Shown one piece after another: positions 24,890-33,916 of a stretch of DNA of 64,000 bases (the stretch's first letter is position 1; each line of letters opens with the position of its first letter). The DNA comes from Streptomyces colonosanans (GTDB lineage Bacteria > Actinomycetota > Actinomycetes > Streptomycetales > Streptomycetaceae), in NCBI RefSeq assembly GCF_001866645.1, contig NZ_MLYP01000002.1, positions 1-64,000 on the forward strand. Direction: 5' to 3'. The notes under the pieces are model-generated. The model made no database searches, was not told the DNA's origin, and was given only the letters and a program-made list of their open reading frames with translations. Position numbers and translations under genes: made by a program.

Positions 24890-25909
24890 TCACTCCCCCA
24901 CCGACGACACGGGCACCGCACGCGCGAACCCGCCGTCCACCATCAGGCTCGCCACGGTCTCCAACTCCGGCGGATGACCCGCGAGCCGGGACAGGAACTG
25001 GTCGAAATCGTCACCGCACGGCAGCAACAGCCGCTCCACACGCTCGGCCGGCGGCAACGACGCATCGACATCACGCGCGTCGTCATACGCACAGAACCAG
25101 ACCGAACCGATCCGGTCCCCCTTCACCTTGATGGCCAGCAGACCACCCTGCACGAAACCGACACCCAGGTAGTCCTTGGTCAGATGATCCCGCAGGCACT
25201 TGTTCACATACACCAGGTCATTGACCGCCGCCTCATCACGCACCGTGAAGAACGGCTGATCGATCAGCAACCCCAACTCCGCGTCGAGCGCGGCGCCCAC
25301 CGGCGCACAGCCACCCGCCGCCTTCAGGAACGACCGATAGGCACCCGGCAACCGGTACCCCAGGTCCTCCTCGACCCCCTGCACCTGCTGCTCCGTCACC
25401 GCCACCGACGACTTCGGCAACCCGAAGTGCACGGGCCGCGTCTCCTGCAACGGCCGCGTCCCCCGCTTGCCCTGATCGACCAGCGCCGTCGCAACCCCGC
25501 CGTGGTGCCGGAGCAACGCCTTCACCTCGACCGGAACCAACTCGAGGCGACGCATCCCGGCCACGTGATGCCAGGTCCAGCCGTGCGGAGTCGCCACCGC
25601 CGGAATCGTGTCCCACAGATCGTGCCCCGACGCCGCCAGTGCCGCGTTCGCCGACACATAGTCCGTCAACCGCAGCTCGTCCACGCCGAAACCCTCCGGC
25701 GGCTCCGCGATCTGCGCGGCCGCACGCGCATACGGCGAGAAGTCGGGGTAGCCGTACTCGTCCACCCGCACCCCTCTCGGGTGGCGAGCAGCCCGAACCG
25801 GGTCAGGAAAGTACACGACCTGCCCGGCGTAGGCCGCATTCGGCGGCGCGGCTTGTCCCCCGGCCTGGCGGCCGGGAGGTGCCCCGAGCCCGAGCCGACC
25901 TGTCGTCAT
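24890..25909 (-). CDS. WHH-type nuclease domain fused to a SUKH (SMI1/KNR4) domain
   Basis: ATG at 25909 with AGGGGG 8 bases upstream gives 339 residues. Residues about 35-160 include YPDFSPYA and HGWTWHHVAGMRRLELVPVE, then ALLRHHGG. This is the WHH variant of the HNH/EndoVII nuclease toxins (Trp-His-His catalytic strand plus distal His-His-Gly). Residues about 165-310 are SUKH-1-like (VTEQQVQGVEEDLGYRLPGA, then YRSFLKAAGGCAP). In polymorphic toxin systems these are normally separate toxin and immunity proteins, and here they are one chain. The gene overlaps the next one by 4 bases if that one starts at its GTG, so the two are probably co-expressed. No secretion signal is seen. Confidence 0.8.
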   Translation of the reverse strand: MTTGRLGLGAPPGRQAGGQAAPPNAAYAGQVVYFPDPVRAARHPRGVRVDEYGYPDFSPYARAAAQIAEPPEGFGVDELRLTDYVSANAALAASGHDLWDTIPAVATPHGWTWHHVAGMRRLELVPVEVKALLRHHGGVATALVDQGKRGTRPLQETRPVHFGLPKSSVAVTEQQVQGVEEDLGYRLPGAYRSFLKAAGGCAPVGAALDAELGLLIDQPFFTVRDEAAVNDLVYVNKCLRDHLTKDYLGVGFVQGGLLAIKVKGDRIGSVWFCAYDDARDVDASLPPAERVERLLLPCGDDFDQFLSRLAGHPPELETVASLMVDGGFARAVPVSSVGE

Positions 25910-26172
25910 GGCGGTTGCCCCCTGCGGCGTTCTGTCTGGCCTGTACGGCGATGCGAATCGCGGACGTCGACAGCCTATGCGGTACGACGACACCGGTCAC
26001 CGGGCCTCCGGCCCCCCACCGCCCATCGAACCACCGACTCCGTTACCAGCCGTCACCTCACCGTGACAGAACGCCGAGCACCGGCGTGTCACAGCGCCCC
26101 AGCTTCCGCACCGGCCACGGCATTTGGCAGTCTGTGTCCCGCCGGGGGGATGCAAGGGAGGGGAAAGCGATC

Positions 26173-26673
26173 ATGAACGCGACACAGACAGACACCACCG
26201 GAGACCCGCGTATCGGCTGGAGCGCCGCCGACGCCACCCCCGCCCCCACGCTCCGCCACCGCCGCGACGGCATACTCCCCACTGTCGCCGCCGCCCTCTC
26301 CGTCCGCGGCACCACCCTCACCGGAACCGCCGCCCGCGGCGACCAGCCACCCGCCCTGCACCCACTCGTCCAGGACTTCCTCGACACCCTCACCAGCAGC
26401 CAGCGCGACCGCTACACCGGCCGCTGTGCCGAGGCCATCCTCATCTCCCGCCACATCGCCGCCGTGGACGCCACCCGCAGCAAACGCGCCTCGCGCAAAC
26501 CGATGACCAACGGCGAGGGACGCAAAGCCCTCAAACACGCCAAACTCACCGCCCGCCACATCCGCGAGGACGGTGACCCGCTGCACGGCAGCTTCGCCAC
26601 TCCCTGCCGTGCCTGCACCGCGCTGAGCGACCACTTCGGCGTATGCATCGTCGACCCCACCGCACCGAACTGA
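26173..26673 (+). CDS. YwqJ-type deaminase toxin-like protein
   Basis: ATG at 26173 with GGGAGGGG upstream gives 166 residues. The zinc-dependent deaminase motifs are GRCAEAILIS (Cys-Ala-Glu, residues about 84-93) and TPCRAC (PCxxC, about residue 147). This is the YwqJ pattern known from Bacillus and actinobacterial toxins. The chain is short, without trafficking domains. It starts divergently from the WHH-SUKH gene across about 260 bases and is followed by a SUKH-3-like immunity gene. Confidence 0.8.
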   Translation: MNATQTDTTGDPRIGWSAADATPAPTLRHRRDGILPTVAAALSVRGTTLTGTAARGDQPPALHPLVQDFLDTLTSSQRDRYTGRCAEAILISRHIAAVDATRSKRASRKPMTNGEGRKALKHAKLTARHIREDGDPLHGSFATPCRACTALSDHFGVCIVDPTAPN

Positions 26674-26743
26674 CACCCCACACCGGCCCCACCCGCACGA
26701 CGGCGCCCACGCCACCCCATGACACTCGACGAACGAAGGGCAG

Positions 26744-27268
26744 ATGCACGCCGACCGCTCCACCTCCCCCAAGCTCTCCGAGCAGGGAGCACCCCCCACA
26801 CGCTTCTCCGCAGCCGTGGACGCCGCACTGCGCGCCGCCGGCTGGCAACCCGGCCGCTGGGACATGCAGCAGGCGGAAATCTGGGCCGACACCCTGCGCG
26901 ACCACGAATCCCCCGCCGGCCACCGGCACACCGTGTTCCCCGCAGCCGTCGAAGCCTGGGCGGAATTCGGCGGCCTCCGCATCACCGCACAAGGCCCCGG
27001 CCGCCAACTCGCCGCCGCCACCCTCCACCTCGACCCCCTGCACGGCCTCCACCTGGCCCGCACCCTCGGCGACCTCGGCCGCGCCCTTGACACCGAGGTC
27101 TGCCCCCTCGGCACGGAACCCGACAGCCGCACCCTGCTCGCCATCGACACCGAAGGCCGCGTCTACGCCCTCGACCACACCGGAGACTGGTACCTCGGCC
27201 CCGACATCGACCACGGCCTCACCACACTGCTCGCAGGCATCGAACCGGTCCGGCTGACAGCGGGATAA
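26744..27268 (+). CDS. SUKH-3 family immunity-like protein
   Basis: A 174-residue protein, 70 bases after the YwqJ gene. It has the SUKH-3 pattern FSAAVDAALRAAGWQPGR at the N-terminus, FPAAVEAWAEFGGLRI in the middle and YALDHTGDWYLGPDIDHGLT near the end. SUKH proteins neutralise nuclease and deaminase toxins by direct binding, and the tandem order here makes the YwqJ deaminase its probable partner. Cytoplasmic; no signal. Confidence 0.8.
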   Translation: MHADRSTSPKLSEQGAPPTRFSAAVDAALRAAGWQPGRWDMQQAEIWADTLRDHESPAGHRHTVFPAAVEAWAEFGGLRITAQGPGRQLAAATLHLDPLHGLHLARTLGDLGRALDTEVCPLGTEPDSRTLLAIDTEGRVYALDHTGDWYLGPDIDHGLTTLLAGIEPVRLTAG

Positions 27269-27283
27269 CAGCGCCGAAAGCCG

Positions 27284-28603
27284 TCAGACGCGCTCGGCCG
27301 GAATCACCGCCGACACCCGGAAACCACCCGCATCCGTCGGCCCCGACACAAAGACCCCACCCAGCGCACCGACCCGCTCCCTCATCCCCAGCAGGCCATT
27401 GCCCCCACTGGGCAACCCGACGGCCTTCGCCGAACCCGGCTCCGGCGGCGGCTCGTTCTCCACCTGCATCGCGATCTCCGCAGAACGATGCGCCAACCGC
27501 ACATGCGTCTTCGCACCGCCCGCATGCTTGTGCACGTTGGTCAGCGCCTCCTGCACCACCCGGTACGCCGTCTGCTCGACCTCACGCGCATACACACGCA
27601 CCTCCCCCTCCACCGACAGACGCACCACCATCCCGGCCGCCGCCGACTGCCCGACCAACTCCTCCAGCTCCGCAAGGCAGGGCCCCTCAGCGGCATCGTC
27701 GGCAACCGCCGAAACGGACACCACGGCAGCCGCCCCCACGGCAGCGAGCGGCGCGGCCGACTGCGCGGACCGCCCCACACTCCCCTCACCGCTACGCAGC
27801 ACCCCGAGCATCTCGCGCAACTCGGTCAGAGCCTGCCGCCCCATGTCCCCCACCAGAGCGGCGTTCTTGACGGCCTTCTCCGGATCCTTGCGGGCGACGG
27901 CCTGCAACGCCGCGGCATGCACGACCATCAGACTCACCCGATGGGCGACGACGTCATGCATCTCCCGCGCGATCCGCGTCCGCTCCTCGCTCCGCGCCCA
28001 CTCCGCGCGCTCCTCGGCACGCTCGGCAAGCAGCATCAACTCCCGCTCCAGCGAATCGGCCCGCTCCCGCAGGCTCTCCATCAGCCGCCGCCGCGCGCCG
28101 ACATACAGCCCGAGCAGCACCGGAGGAGCGGTCATACCGAGAGCCGTGGTGACGGACAGGAACGGAATGAACCCACCGGCGATCGCCAGATCCCCGCGCA
28201 CCAGCCCCTGATAGGCCCGCACGTACGTCACGATGAACATCCCCACGAACGACATGCCCGCGAGCGCGCCGATGATCCGCCGGGGCAGTTCGGAGGCGGC
28301 GAGCGTGTACAGCCCGACGACACCCATCAGGAAGCCCATCTGGGCGGGCGTGACGGCGATGGAGACGAGCACCACCGCGATCGGCCAGCGCCGCCGCAGC
28401 ACCAGCGCGGCCCCCGCGATCAGGCCGAACACCGTCCCGACGGGCACGGGCAGCCCGGCGTCCCGCGAGAACTGGATCCCCTCGAGCGCACACTCCAGGG
28501 CGGACACCGCAGCGAGCGAGATATCGAGTACGGCACTGCGCCACCGCCCCCACCACCAGGGCCCGCCCCTGGCCCCGATGTGGACTTCCCCCGTCGTGGT
28601 CAT
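27284..28603 (-). CDS. Orphan sensor histidine kinase, NarL/HisKA_3 type
   Basis: ATG at 28603, 439 residues. There are about five N-terminal membrane helices (to residue about 175) with no large sensor domain. A coiled coil follows, then the dimerisation helix with REMHDVVAHRVSLMVVHAAA (phospho-acceptor His). The HATPase has N-box EALTNVHKHA and G-box GGNGLLGMRERVGALGG. NarL-type kinases nearly always pair with a LuxR response regulator, and none is adjacent. The nearest candidates are the regulators at 42677 and 51409. Convergent with the SUKH-3 gene, 15 bases apart. Confidence 0.9.
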   Translation of the reverse strand: MTTTGEVHIGARGGPWWWGRWRSAVLDISLAAVSALECALEGIQFSRDAGLPVPVGTVFGLIAGAALVLRRRWPIAVVLVSIAVTPAQMGFLMGVVGLYTLAASELPRRIIGALAGMSFVGMFIVTYVRAYQGLVRGDLAIAGGFIPFLSVTTALGMTAPPVLLGLYVGARRRLMESLRERADSLERELMLLAERAEERAEWARSEERTRIAREMHDVVAHRVSLMVVHAAALQAVARKDPEKAVKNAALVGDMGRQALTELREMLGVLRSGEGSVGRSAQSAAPLAAVGAAAVVSVSAVADDAAEGPCLAELEELVGQSAAAGMVVRLSVEGEVRVYAREVEQTAYRVVQEALTNVHKHAGGAKTHVRLAHRSAEIAMQVENEPPPEPGSAKAVGLPSGGNGLLGMRERVGALGGVFVSGPTDAGGFRVSAVIPAERV

Positions 28604-28769
28604 GCCCCCAGCCTACGGGCGCCGGGCGGGGGATTTCCGGCGAGTTCCGACTGCCGCGTCACACCACACTCCGTAATCGAACAGAAGCGAAACCATCCGG
28701 TATCCCTCGAACTGCTGAACCGCACACCGTTCGACCCTGGAAGCCCGGATTCCGCCCGAGGTTATGCCC

Positions 28770-29630
28770 ATGGCACACGCACAGGGCAAGTACGCGGACT
28801 TCGAGGGGCTCAGAGAACGAGCGGTGAGGCTACGGCGCGGCGGCTACAGCCTTCGGCAGATCCGCGACGAGCTGAAGATCTACAACAACGACATCCTCAA
28901 CCAGCTGGTGAAGGGTGAACCACCACCGGAGTGGACAAAACGCCCGCGTGCCAAGGACGACCTGCGAGCGAGGGCCCGGGAGCTACGACTCCAGGGCTGG
29001 ACGTACGACCAGATCGAGGCGGAGCTGGGGTGCTCCCGGAGCTCGGTGTCGCTGTGGGTGCGGGATCTTCCAAGGCCAGAGCCGCGCTACACGCCAGAGG
29101 AGCAGCAAGCCCTCATGCGGGAGGGACTGGCAAAGCGTCGCGCCGCAGAGAACGAGGAGCGCAAGAAGACCAAGCTCGCAGTACACCGAGAGATCGGGGA
29201 GCTGGCAGACCGCGAGCTGTTCATGGCAGGGGTTGCCCTGTACTGGGCAGAGGGATCGAAGAGCAAGCCGTACGACCGGCGTGAACGGGTGGTCTTCGTC
29301 AACAGCGACCCAGGTGTGATCGAGACCTACCTCGCCTGGCTCGACCTGCTCGATGTCGACCGGGAACGCCTGAGCTTCCGAGTACTCATCCACGAATCCG
29401 CGGACGTGAAGGCGGCGCATGGTTACTGGGCCGGCATCGCCGACGTCGACGTCTCCGTCTTCGCGAAACCGACGCTCAAGAAGCACAACCCGAAGACCGT
29501 ACGCAAGAACACCGGCGACGACTATCACGGCTGTCTGGTCATCTGCGTGGCGAGAAGCGCTGATCTGTATAACCGCATCGAGGGCTGGTGGAAGGGAATC
29601 GTGACCCAAGCGCAGGCACGTCTCCGGTAA
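28770..29630 (+). CDS. HTH plus LAGLIDADG-like DNA-binding protein beside tRNA-Gln
   Basis: ATG at 28770 with GAGG 8 bases upstream, 286 residues. Two helix-turn-helix segments are visible: AVRLRRGGYSLRQIRDELKI and LRLQGWTYDQIEAELGCSRS. The C-terminal half has MAGVALYWAEGSKSK, then NSDPGVIETYLAWLDL and related strands, as in the LAGLIDADG-like folds found in host-encoded actinobacterial proteins. Catalytic acidic residues of homing enzymes are not obvious. It ends 14 bases before the tRNA. It may be a domesticated homing-endonuclease relative or a regulator. Real gene, function unknown. Confidence 0.7.
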   Translation: MAHAQGKYADFEGLRERAVRLRRGGYSLRQIRDELKIYNNDILNQLVKGEPPPEWTKRPRAKDDLRARARELRLQGWTYDQIEAELGCSRSSVSLWVRDLPRPEPRYTPEEQQALMREGLAKRRAAENEERKKTKLAVHREIGELADRELFMAGVALYWAEGSKSKPYDRRERVVFVNSDPGVIETYLAWLDLLDVDRERLSFRVLIHESADVKAAHGYWAGIADVDVSVFAKPTLKKHNPKTVRKNTGDDYHGCLVICVARSADLYNRIEGWWKGIVTQAQARLR

Positions 29631-29644
29631 GGTCTGAAGCGCTG

Positions 29645-29720
29645 TCCCCCGTGGTGTAACTGGCAGCACACTGGTTTTTGGTACCAGCAGGACAAGGTTC
29701 GAATCCTTGCGGGGGAGCCA
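29645..29720 (+). tRNA. tRNA-Gln (anticodon TTG), CCA encoded
   Basis: Acceptor arms TCCCCCG (29645-29651) and CGGGGGA (29710-29716) pair. The anticodon stem CTGGT/ACCAG frames a loop TTTTGGT giving anticodon TTG. The T-arm carries GGTTCGAATCC. The discriminator G is followed by an encoded CCA at 29718-29720. Confidence 0.95.
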
Positions 29721-29842
29721 CAGCACACAAGACCTCAGTTCGGGCCCTGACCCCACCGTCAGGGCCCGCTCTCATGTCGCCCAAGGAACGCCCCGGTATC
29801 CTGCGGATGTCCACCCCACCCCAGAAGCCGAAGGGCATCCCC

Positions 29843-31291
29843 GTGAGCGCCAATCGCCCGGCAGCCGTCGTCGTTCTCGCAGCGGGTGAGGGCACCCGTA
29901 TGAAGTCGGCCACACCCAAGGTCCTGCACGAGATCTGCGGCCGCTCCCTGGTCGGGCATGTACTCGCCGCCGCAGGCGAGTTGGAGCCCGAGAACCTGGT
30001 CGTCGTCGTGGGCCACGCCCGGGAGAAGGTCACCGAGCACCTCACCCGTGTCGAGCCCGGCGTACGCACCGCCGTCCAGGCCGAGCAGAAGGGGACCGGC
30101 CACGCCGTCCGGATGGCCCTGGAGGAGCTGGGCGGGTCCATCGACGGGACCGTCGTCGTCGTGTGCGGTGACACCCCGCTGCTCGCCGGCGAAACGCTCC
30201 GGCGGCTCGCTGCCACCCACGCCGAGGACGGCAACGCCGTCACCGTGCTCACCGCCGAGGTCCCGGACGCCACCGGCTACGGCCGTATCGTCCGCGACGA
30301 CGCCACCGGCGCCGTGACCGCCATCGTCGAGCACAAGGACGCCGACGAGGGCCAGCGGGCGATCAAGGAGATCAACTCCGGGGTGTTCGCCTTCGACGGG
30401 CAGCTTCTCGCCGACGCCTTGAAGAAGGTCCGCACCGACAACAGCCAGGGTGAGGAGTACCTCACCGACGTCCTCGGGATCCTGCGCGAGGCGGGGCACC
30501 GGGTCGGCGCGTCCGTCGCGGGCGACCACCGGGAGATCGCCGGCATCAACAACCGTGTCCAGCTCGCCGAGGCGCGCCGCATCCTGAACGACCGGCTCCT
30601 GACCGAGGCCATGCTCGCGGGGGTCACGATCGTCGATCCCGCCACCACGTGGGTGGATGTGACGGTCACTTTCGAGCGGGACGCGATCGTGCAGCCCGGC
30701 ACGCAGCTGCTGGGTGCCACTCACCTCGAGGAGGGTGCCGAGGTCGGTCCCCATTCGCGACTGAAGGACACCCGGGTGGGTGCGGGGGCGCGTGTGGACA
30801 ACACGGTCTCCGATGGTGCCGTGGTGGGTCCGCAGGCCAGCGTCGGTCCGTTCGCCTATCTCCGTCCGGGTACGCGCCTCGGCCTCAAGTCGAAGGTCGG
30901 GACGTTCGTGGAGACGAAGAACGCCGCGGTCGGGGAGGGCACGAAGGTGCCGCACCTGTCGTATGTGGGCGACGCGACGATCGGCGCGTACACGAACATC
31001 GGTGCGGCAAGTGTCTTCGTGAACTATGACGGACAGGACAAACACCACACGACGGTGGGGTCTCACTGCCGTACCGGTTCGGACAACATGTTTGTGGCTC
31101 CTGTCACGATCGGCGATGGCGCCTACACCGCCGCGGGTTCCGTGATCACGAAGGATGTGCCGCCCGGTTCGCTGGCCGTGGCCCGTGGTCAGCAGCGGAA
31201 TATCGAGGGCTGGGTGGCCCGTAAGCGTCCGGGGAGCGCGGCCGCGAAGGCGGCCGAGGCTACCTCCCGGGAGCCGGAAGACCAAGGCTGA
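29843..31291 (+). CDS. glmU: Bifunctional UDP-GlcNAc pyrophosphorylase / GlcN-1-P acetyltransferase
   Basis: GTG at 29843 with GAAGGG upstream, 482 residues. The uridyltransferase half has LAAGEGTRMKSATPKVLHEI and VVCGDTPLLAGETL. The C-terminal left-handed beta-helix carries the hexapeptide repeats and the acetyltransferase segment RPGTRLGLKSKVGTFVETKN. The enzyme makes UDP-GlcNAc for peptidoglycan from glucosamine-1-phosphate, acetyl-CoA and UTP. Followed by prs after 144 bases, the usual actinobacterial order, so precursor and PRPP supply may be linked. Confidence 0.97.
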   Translation: MSANRPAAVVVLAAGEGTRMKSATPKVLHEICGRSLVGHVLAAAGELEPENLVVVVGHAREKVTEHLTRVEPGVRTAVQAEQKGTGHAVRMALEELGGSIDGTVVVVCGDTPLLAGETLRRLAATHAEDGNAVTVLTAEVPDATGYGRIVRDDATGAVTAIVEHKDADEGQRAIKEINSGVFAFDGQLLADALKKVRTDNSQGEEYLTDVLGILREAGHRVGASVAGDHREIAGINNRVQLAEARRILNDRLLTEAMLAGVTIVDPATTWVDVTVTFERDAIVQPGTQLLGATHLEEGAEVGPHSRLKDTRVGAGARVDNTVSDGAVVGPQASVGPFAYLRPGTRLGLKSKVGTFVETKNAAVGEGTKVPHLSYVGDATIGAYTNIGAASVFVNYDGQDKHHTTVGSHCRTGSDNMFVAPVTIGDGAYTAAGSVITKDVPPGSLAVARGQQRNIEGWVARKRPGSAAAKAAEATSREPEDQG

Positions 31292-31435
31292 CCGGAAACA
31301 GGTGCGCCTGATACGGCGTACCGTGATAAGTGCACACCCGCACCCCCACCAGCTGACACGGCCGCTCACATCCAGCCGAAGCGGCTGATACGGCCTCTGG
31401 ACACCCAGCTGAAACACCTCTGAGGAGACAGTGCT

Positions 31436-32410
31436 GTGACCGGGATCAAGACGACCGGCGCGAAGAAGATGATGTTCTTCTCCGGCCGTGCCCACCCCGA
31501 GCTTGCCGAGGAGGTCGCCCAGCAGTTGGGTGTCGGGGTCGTCCCGACGAAGGCCTTCGATTTCGCCAACGGTGAGATCTACATCCGGTACCAGGAGTCG
31601 GTACGCGGTGCGGACTGCTTCCTGATCCAGAGCCACACGGCTCCGATCAACAAGTGGATCATGGAGCAGTTGATCATGATCGACGCGTTGAAGCGTGCGT
31701 CGGCTCGTTCCATCACCGTGATCGTGCCCTTCTACGGTTACGCGCGGCAGGACAAGAAGCACCGTGGGCGTGAACCGATCTCGGCGCGTCTGATCGCGGA
31801 CCTGATGAAGACGGCCGGTGCGGACCGCATCCTCACGGTGGATCTGCACACGGACCAGATCCAGGGCTTCTTCGACGGGCCGGTGGACCACCTGTTCGCG
31901 CTGCCGCTGCTGGCGGACTACGTGGGCGCGAAGGTGGACCGCAAGAAGCTGACCATCGTCTCGCCGGACGCGGGCCGGGTGCGGGTCGCCGACCGCTGGT
32001 GCGACCGTCTGGGTGCGCCGCTGGCGATCGTGCACAAGCGTCGTGACAAGGACGTCGCCAACCAGGTCACGGTGCACGAGGTCGTGGGTGAGGTGAAGGG
32101 CCGGGTGTGCGTCCTGGTCGACGACATGGTCGACACGGGCGGCACGATCTGCGCCGCGGCGGACGCGCTGTTCGCGCATGGCGCGGAGGACGTCATCGTC
32201 ACCGCCACGCACGGTGTGTTGTCGGGTCCGGCGGCCGACCGTCTGAAGAACTCGAAGGTGGGCGAGTTCGTCTTCACGAACACGCTGCCGACCCCGGGTG
32301 AGCTGGAACTGGACAAGGTCACGGTGCTGTCGATCGCGCCGACGATCGCGCGGGCGGTGCGTGAGGTGTTCGAGGACGGTTCGGTGACGAGCCTCTTCGA
32401 CGAGCAGTGA
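31436..32410 (+). CDS. prs: Ribose-phosphate pyrophosphokinase (PRPP synthase)
   Basis: GTG at 31436 with GAGGAGA upstream, 324 residues. It has FFSGRAHPELAEEVA and the substrate signatures DLHTDQIQGFFD and VLVDDMVDTGGTICAAADAL. This is a class I enzyme making PRPP for nucleotide, His and Trp synthesis. Sits between glmU and rplY, all on the same strand. Confidence 0.97.
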   Translation: MTGIKTTGAKKMMFFSGRAHPELAEEVAQQLGVGVVPTKAFDFANGEIYIRYQESVRGADCFLIQSHTAPINKWIMEQLIMIDALKRASARSITVIVPFYGYARQDKKHRGREPISARLIADLMKTAGADRILTVDLHTDQIQGFFDGPVDHLFALPLLADYVGAKVDRKKLTIVSPDAGRVRVADRWCDRLGAPLAIVHKRRDKDVANQVTVHEVVGEVKGRVCVLVDDMVDTGGTICAAADALFAHGAEDVIVTATHGVLSGPAADRLKNSKVGEFVFTNTLPTPGELELDKVTVLSIAPTIARAVREVFEDGSVTSLFDEQ

Positions 32411-32441
32411 GGATGAGCCGGTAGAGCCGGCGGAGATCGTT

Positions 32442-32471
32442 TTGGGTGCGGCCTCCCCCTCCGAGTAGACT
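32442..32471 (+). promoter_or_regulatory. Candidate promoter for rplY
   Basis: TTGGGT (32442-32447), 18-base spacer, TAGACT (32466-32471), with the rplY ATG about 129 bases further on. The leader contains further inverted repeats that could carry translational control. By-eye call. Confidence 0.4.
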
Positions 32472-32599
32472 GTGGCAGTTGCTCGGCGAGGGAGGCCGTA
32501 CTCATTGCGGTACGGCGGTCCGTAATCGACGCGCTCTTCGTAGCAGGCCGTTCGTGGCCGGGTGACCCGTCCATTCACTGGTTTCTACGAGGAGTGATC

Positions 32600-33190
32600 A
32601 TGTCCGAGGTGAAGATCGCCGCTGAGACGCGCACCGAGTTCGGCAAGGGTGCCGCGCGTCGTATCCGTCGTGACAACAAGGTTCCGGGTGTGCTGTACGG
32701 CCACGGCTCGGACCCGCTGCACCTGACGCTTCCGGGCCACGAGCTGCTGATGGCGCTGCGTACGCCGAACGTCCTGATCTCCCTGGACATCGACGGCAAG
32801 GCCAACGAGCTGGCGATCCCGAAGGCCGTGCAGCGTGACCCGCTGAAGGGTTTCCTGGAGCACGTCGACCTGCTGCTGGTGAAGCGCGGCGAGAAGGTCG
32901 CCGTCGAGGTTCCGGTCCACACCGAGGGTGAGCTGGCCGCCGGTGGCAACCTGCTGGAGCACGTGCTGGCGGCTCTGCCGGTCGAGGCCGAGGCGACGCA
33001 CATCCCCGAGGCTCTGACCGTTTCGGTCGCGGGTCTGCAGGCCGGTGCGTCCGTCCTCGCCAAGGACATCACGCTGCCCGCCGGTGTGACCCTGACGGTC
33101 GAGGAGGACGCGGTGGTCCTCCAGGTGCTGGCCGCGCAGGCGGAGGAGGCGCCGGAGGGCGCCGGGGGCGAAGAGGCCGCCGAGGCCTGA
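32600..33190 (+). CDS. rplY: Ribosomal protein bL25 / general stress protein Ctc
   Basis: ATG at 32600 with GAGGAG 5 bases upstream, 196 residues. The N-terminal L25 domain binds 5S rRNA (AETRTEFGKGAARRIRRDNK, then VPGVLYGHG). The beta-rich C-terminal TL5/Ctc domain follows (FLEHVDLLLVKRGEKVAVEV). An acidic Ala/Glu tail is typical of actinobacterial versions. The GTG six bases earlier is too close to the ribosome site. Downstream is pth. Confidence 0.95.
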   Translation: MSEVKIAAETRTEFGKGAARRIRRDNKVPGVLYGHGSDPLHLTLPGHELLMALRTPNVLISLDIDGKANELAIPKAVQRDPLKGFLEHVDLLLVKRGEKVAVEVPVHTEGELAAGGNLLEHVLAALPVEAEATHIPEALTVSVAGLQAGASVLAKDITLPAGVTLTVEEDAVVLQVLAAQAEEAPEGAGGEEAAEA

Positions 33191-33211
33191 TCCTCGCTGT
33201 CATCGTTTCGT

Positions 33212-33242
33212 CAGCCGCTGTTCCCGGGAGGGGCAGCGGCTG
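33212..33242 (+). terminator. Stem-loop between rplY and pth
   Basis: CAGCCGCTG (33212-33220) pairs with CAGCGGCTG (33234-33242) over a 13-base loop. Partial terminator or processing site. Confidence 0.5.
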
Positions 33243-33265
33243 GCGCGTATCAAGGAGACATGAAC

Positions 33266-33862
33266 GTGACGACCCCCGCAGGCGCCCCCTGGCTGATCGT
33301 GGGCCTCGGCAATCCCGGACCCGAGTACGCCATGAACCGGCACAACGTGGGCTTCATGGTGGCCGATCTGCTGGCCGAGCGGATCGGGGGGAGGTTCAAG
33401 CGTGCGGGCAAGGCGCAGGCGCAGGTGGTGGAGGGCCGTATCGGTCCACCTGGTCCGGCGAACCGCCGTGTGATCCTGGCGAAGCCGATGTCGTACATGA
33501 ATCTGTCGGGCGGCCCGGTGAACGCCCTGCGCGACTTCTACAAGGTGCCGGTGGCGAACATCGTGGCCGTTCATGACGAGTTGGACATCGACTACGGGAC
33601 CCTTCGTCTCAAGCTCGGTGGCGGCGACAACGGTCACAACGGTCTGAAGTCGCTGACGAAGGCGATGGGTTCGGATTATCACCGGGTGCGGTTCGGGATC
33701 GGGCGTCCTCCGGGGCGTATGCAGGTGGCCGATTTTGTGCTGCGGGACTTCTCGTCGGCGGAGCGCAAGGAGTTGGACTACTTCGTGGACCGGGCGACGG
33801 ATGCGGTGGAGTGTCTGGTCATCGAGGGGTTGGAGCGGGCGCAAAGCACGTACAACTCCTGA
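33266..33862 (+). CDS. pth: Peptidyl-tRNA hydrolase
   Basis: GTG at 33266 chosen (AAGGAG 8 bases upstream); an ATG at 33260 is only 2 bases from the ribosome site. 198 residues. Motifs are [19 protein letters not shown] (catalytic His), [13 protein letters not shown] and [10 protein letters not shown]. Releases peptidyl-tRNA from drop-off events. Same-strand partner of rplY, as in other actinobacteria. Confidence 0.96.
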   Translation: MTTPAGAPWLIVGLGNPGPEYAMNRHNVGFMVADLLAERIGGRFKRAGKAQAQVVEGRIGPPGPANRRVILAKPMSYMNLSGGPVNALRDFYKVPVANIVAVHDELDIDYGTLRLKLGGGDNGHNGLKSLTKAMGSDYHRVRFGIGRPPGRMQVADFVLRDFSSAERKELDYFVDRATDAVECLVIEGLERAQSTYNS

Positions 33863-33916
33863 CTTGTCCCCGGTGGGAGTTGACCGGGCGCGGGAGGATG
33901 GCCAAGGATCGCCGGC

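Noticed and set aside
22905..24977. 690-residue Arg-rich plus-strand frame
   Set aside because: Mirror of the Pro/Gly linker of the deaminase-SUKH-4 gene.
29759..32578. 939-residue minus-strand frame
   Set aside because: Antisense to glmU and prs; no recognisable domain.
32411..32599. Extra small gene between prs and rplY
   Set aside because: Only short frames without ribosome sites; the space is better explained as promoter and leader of rplY.
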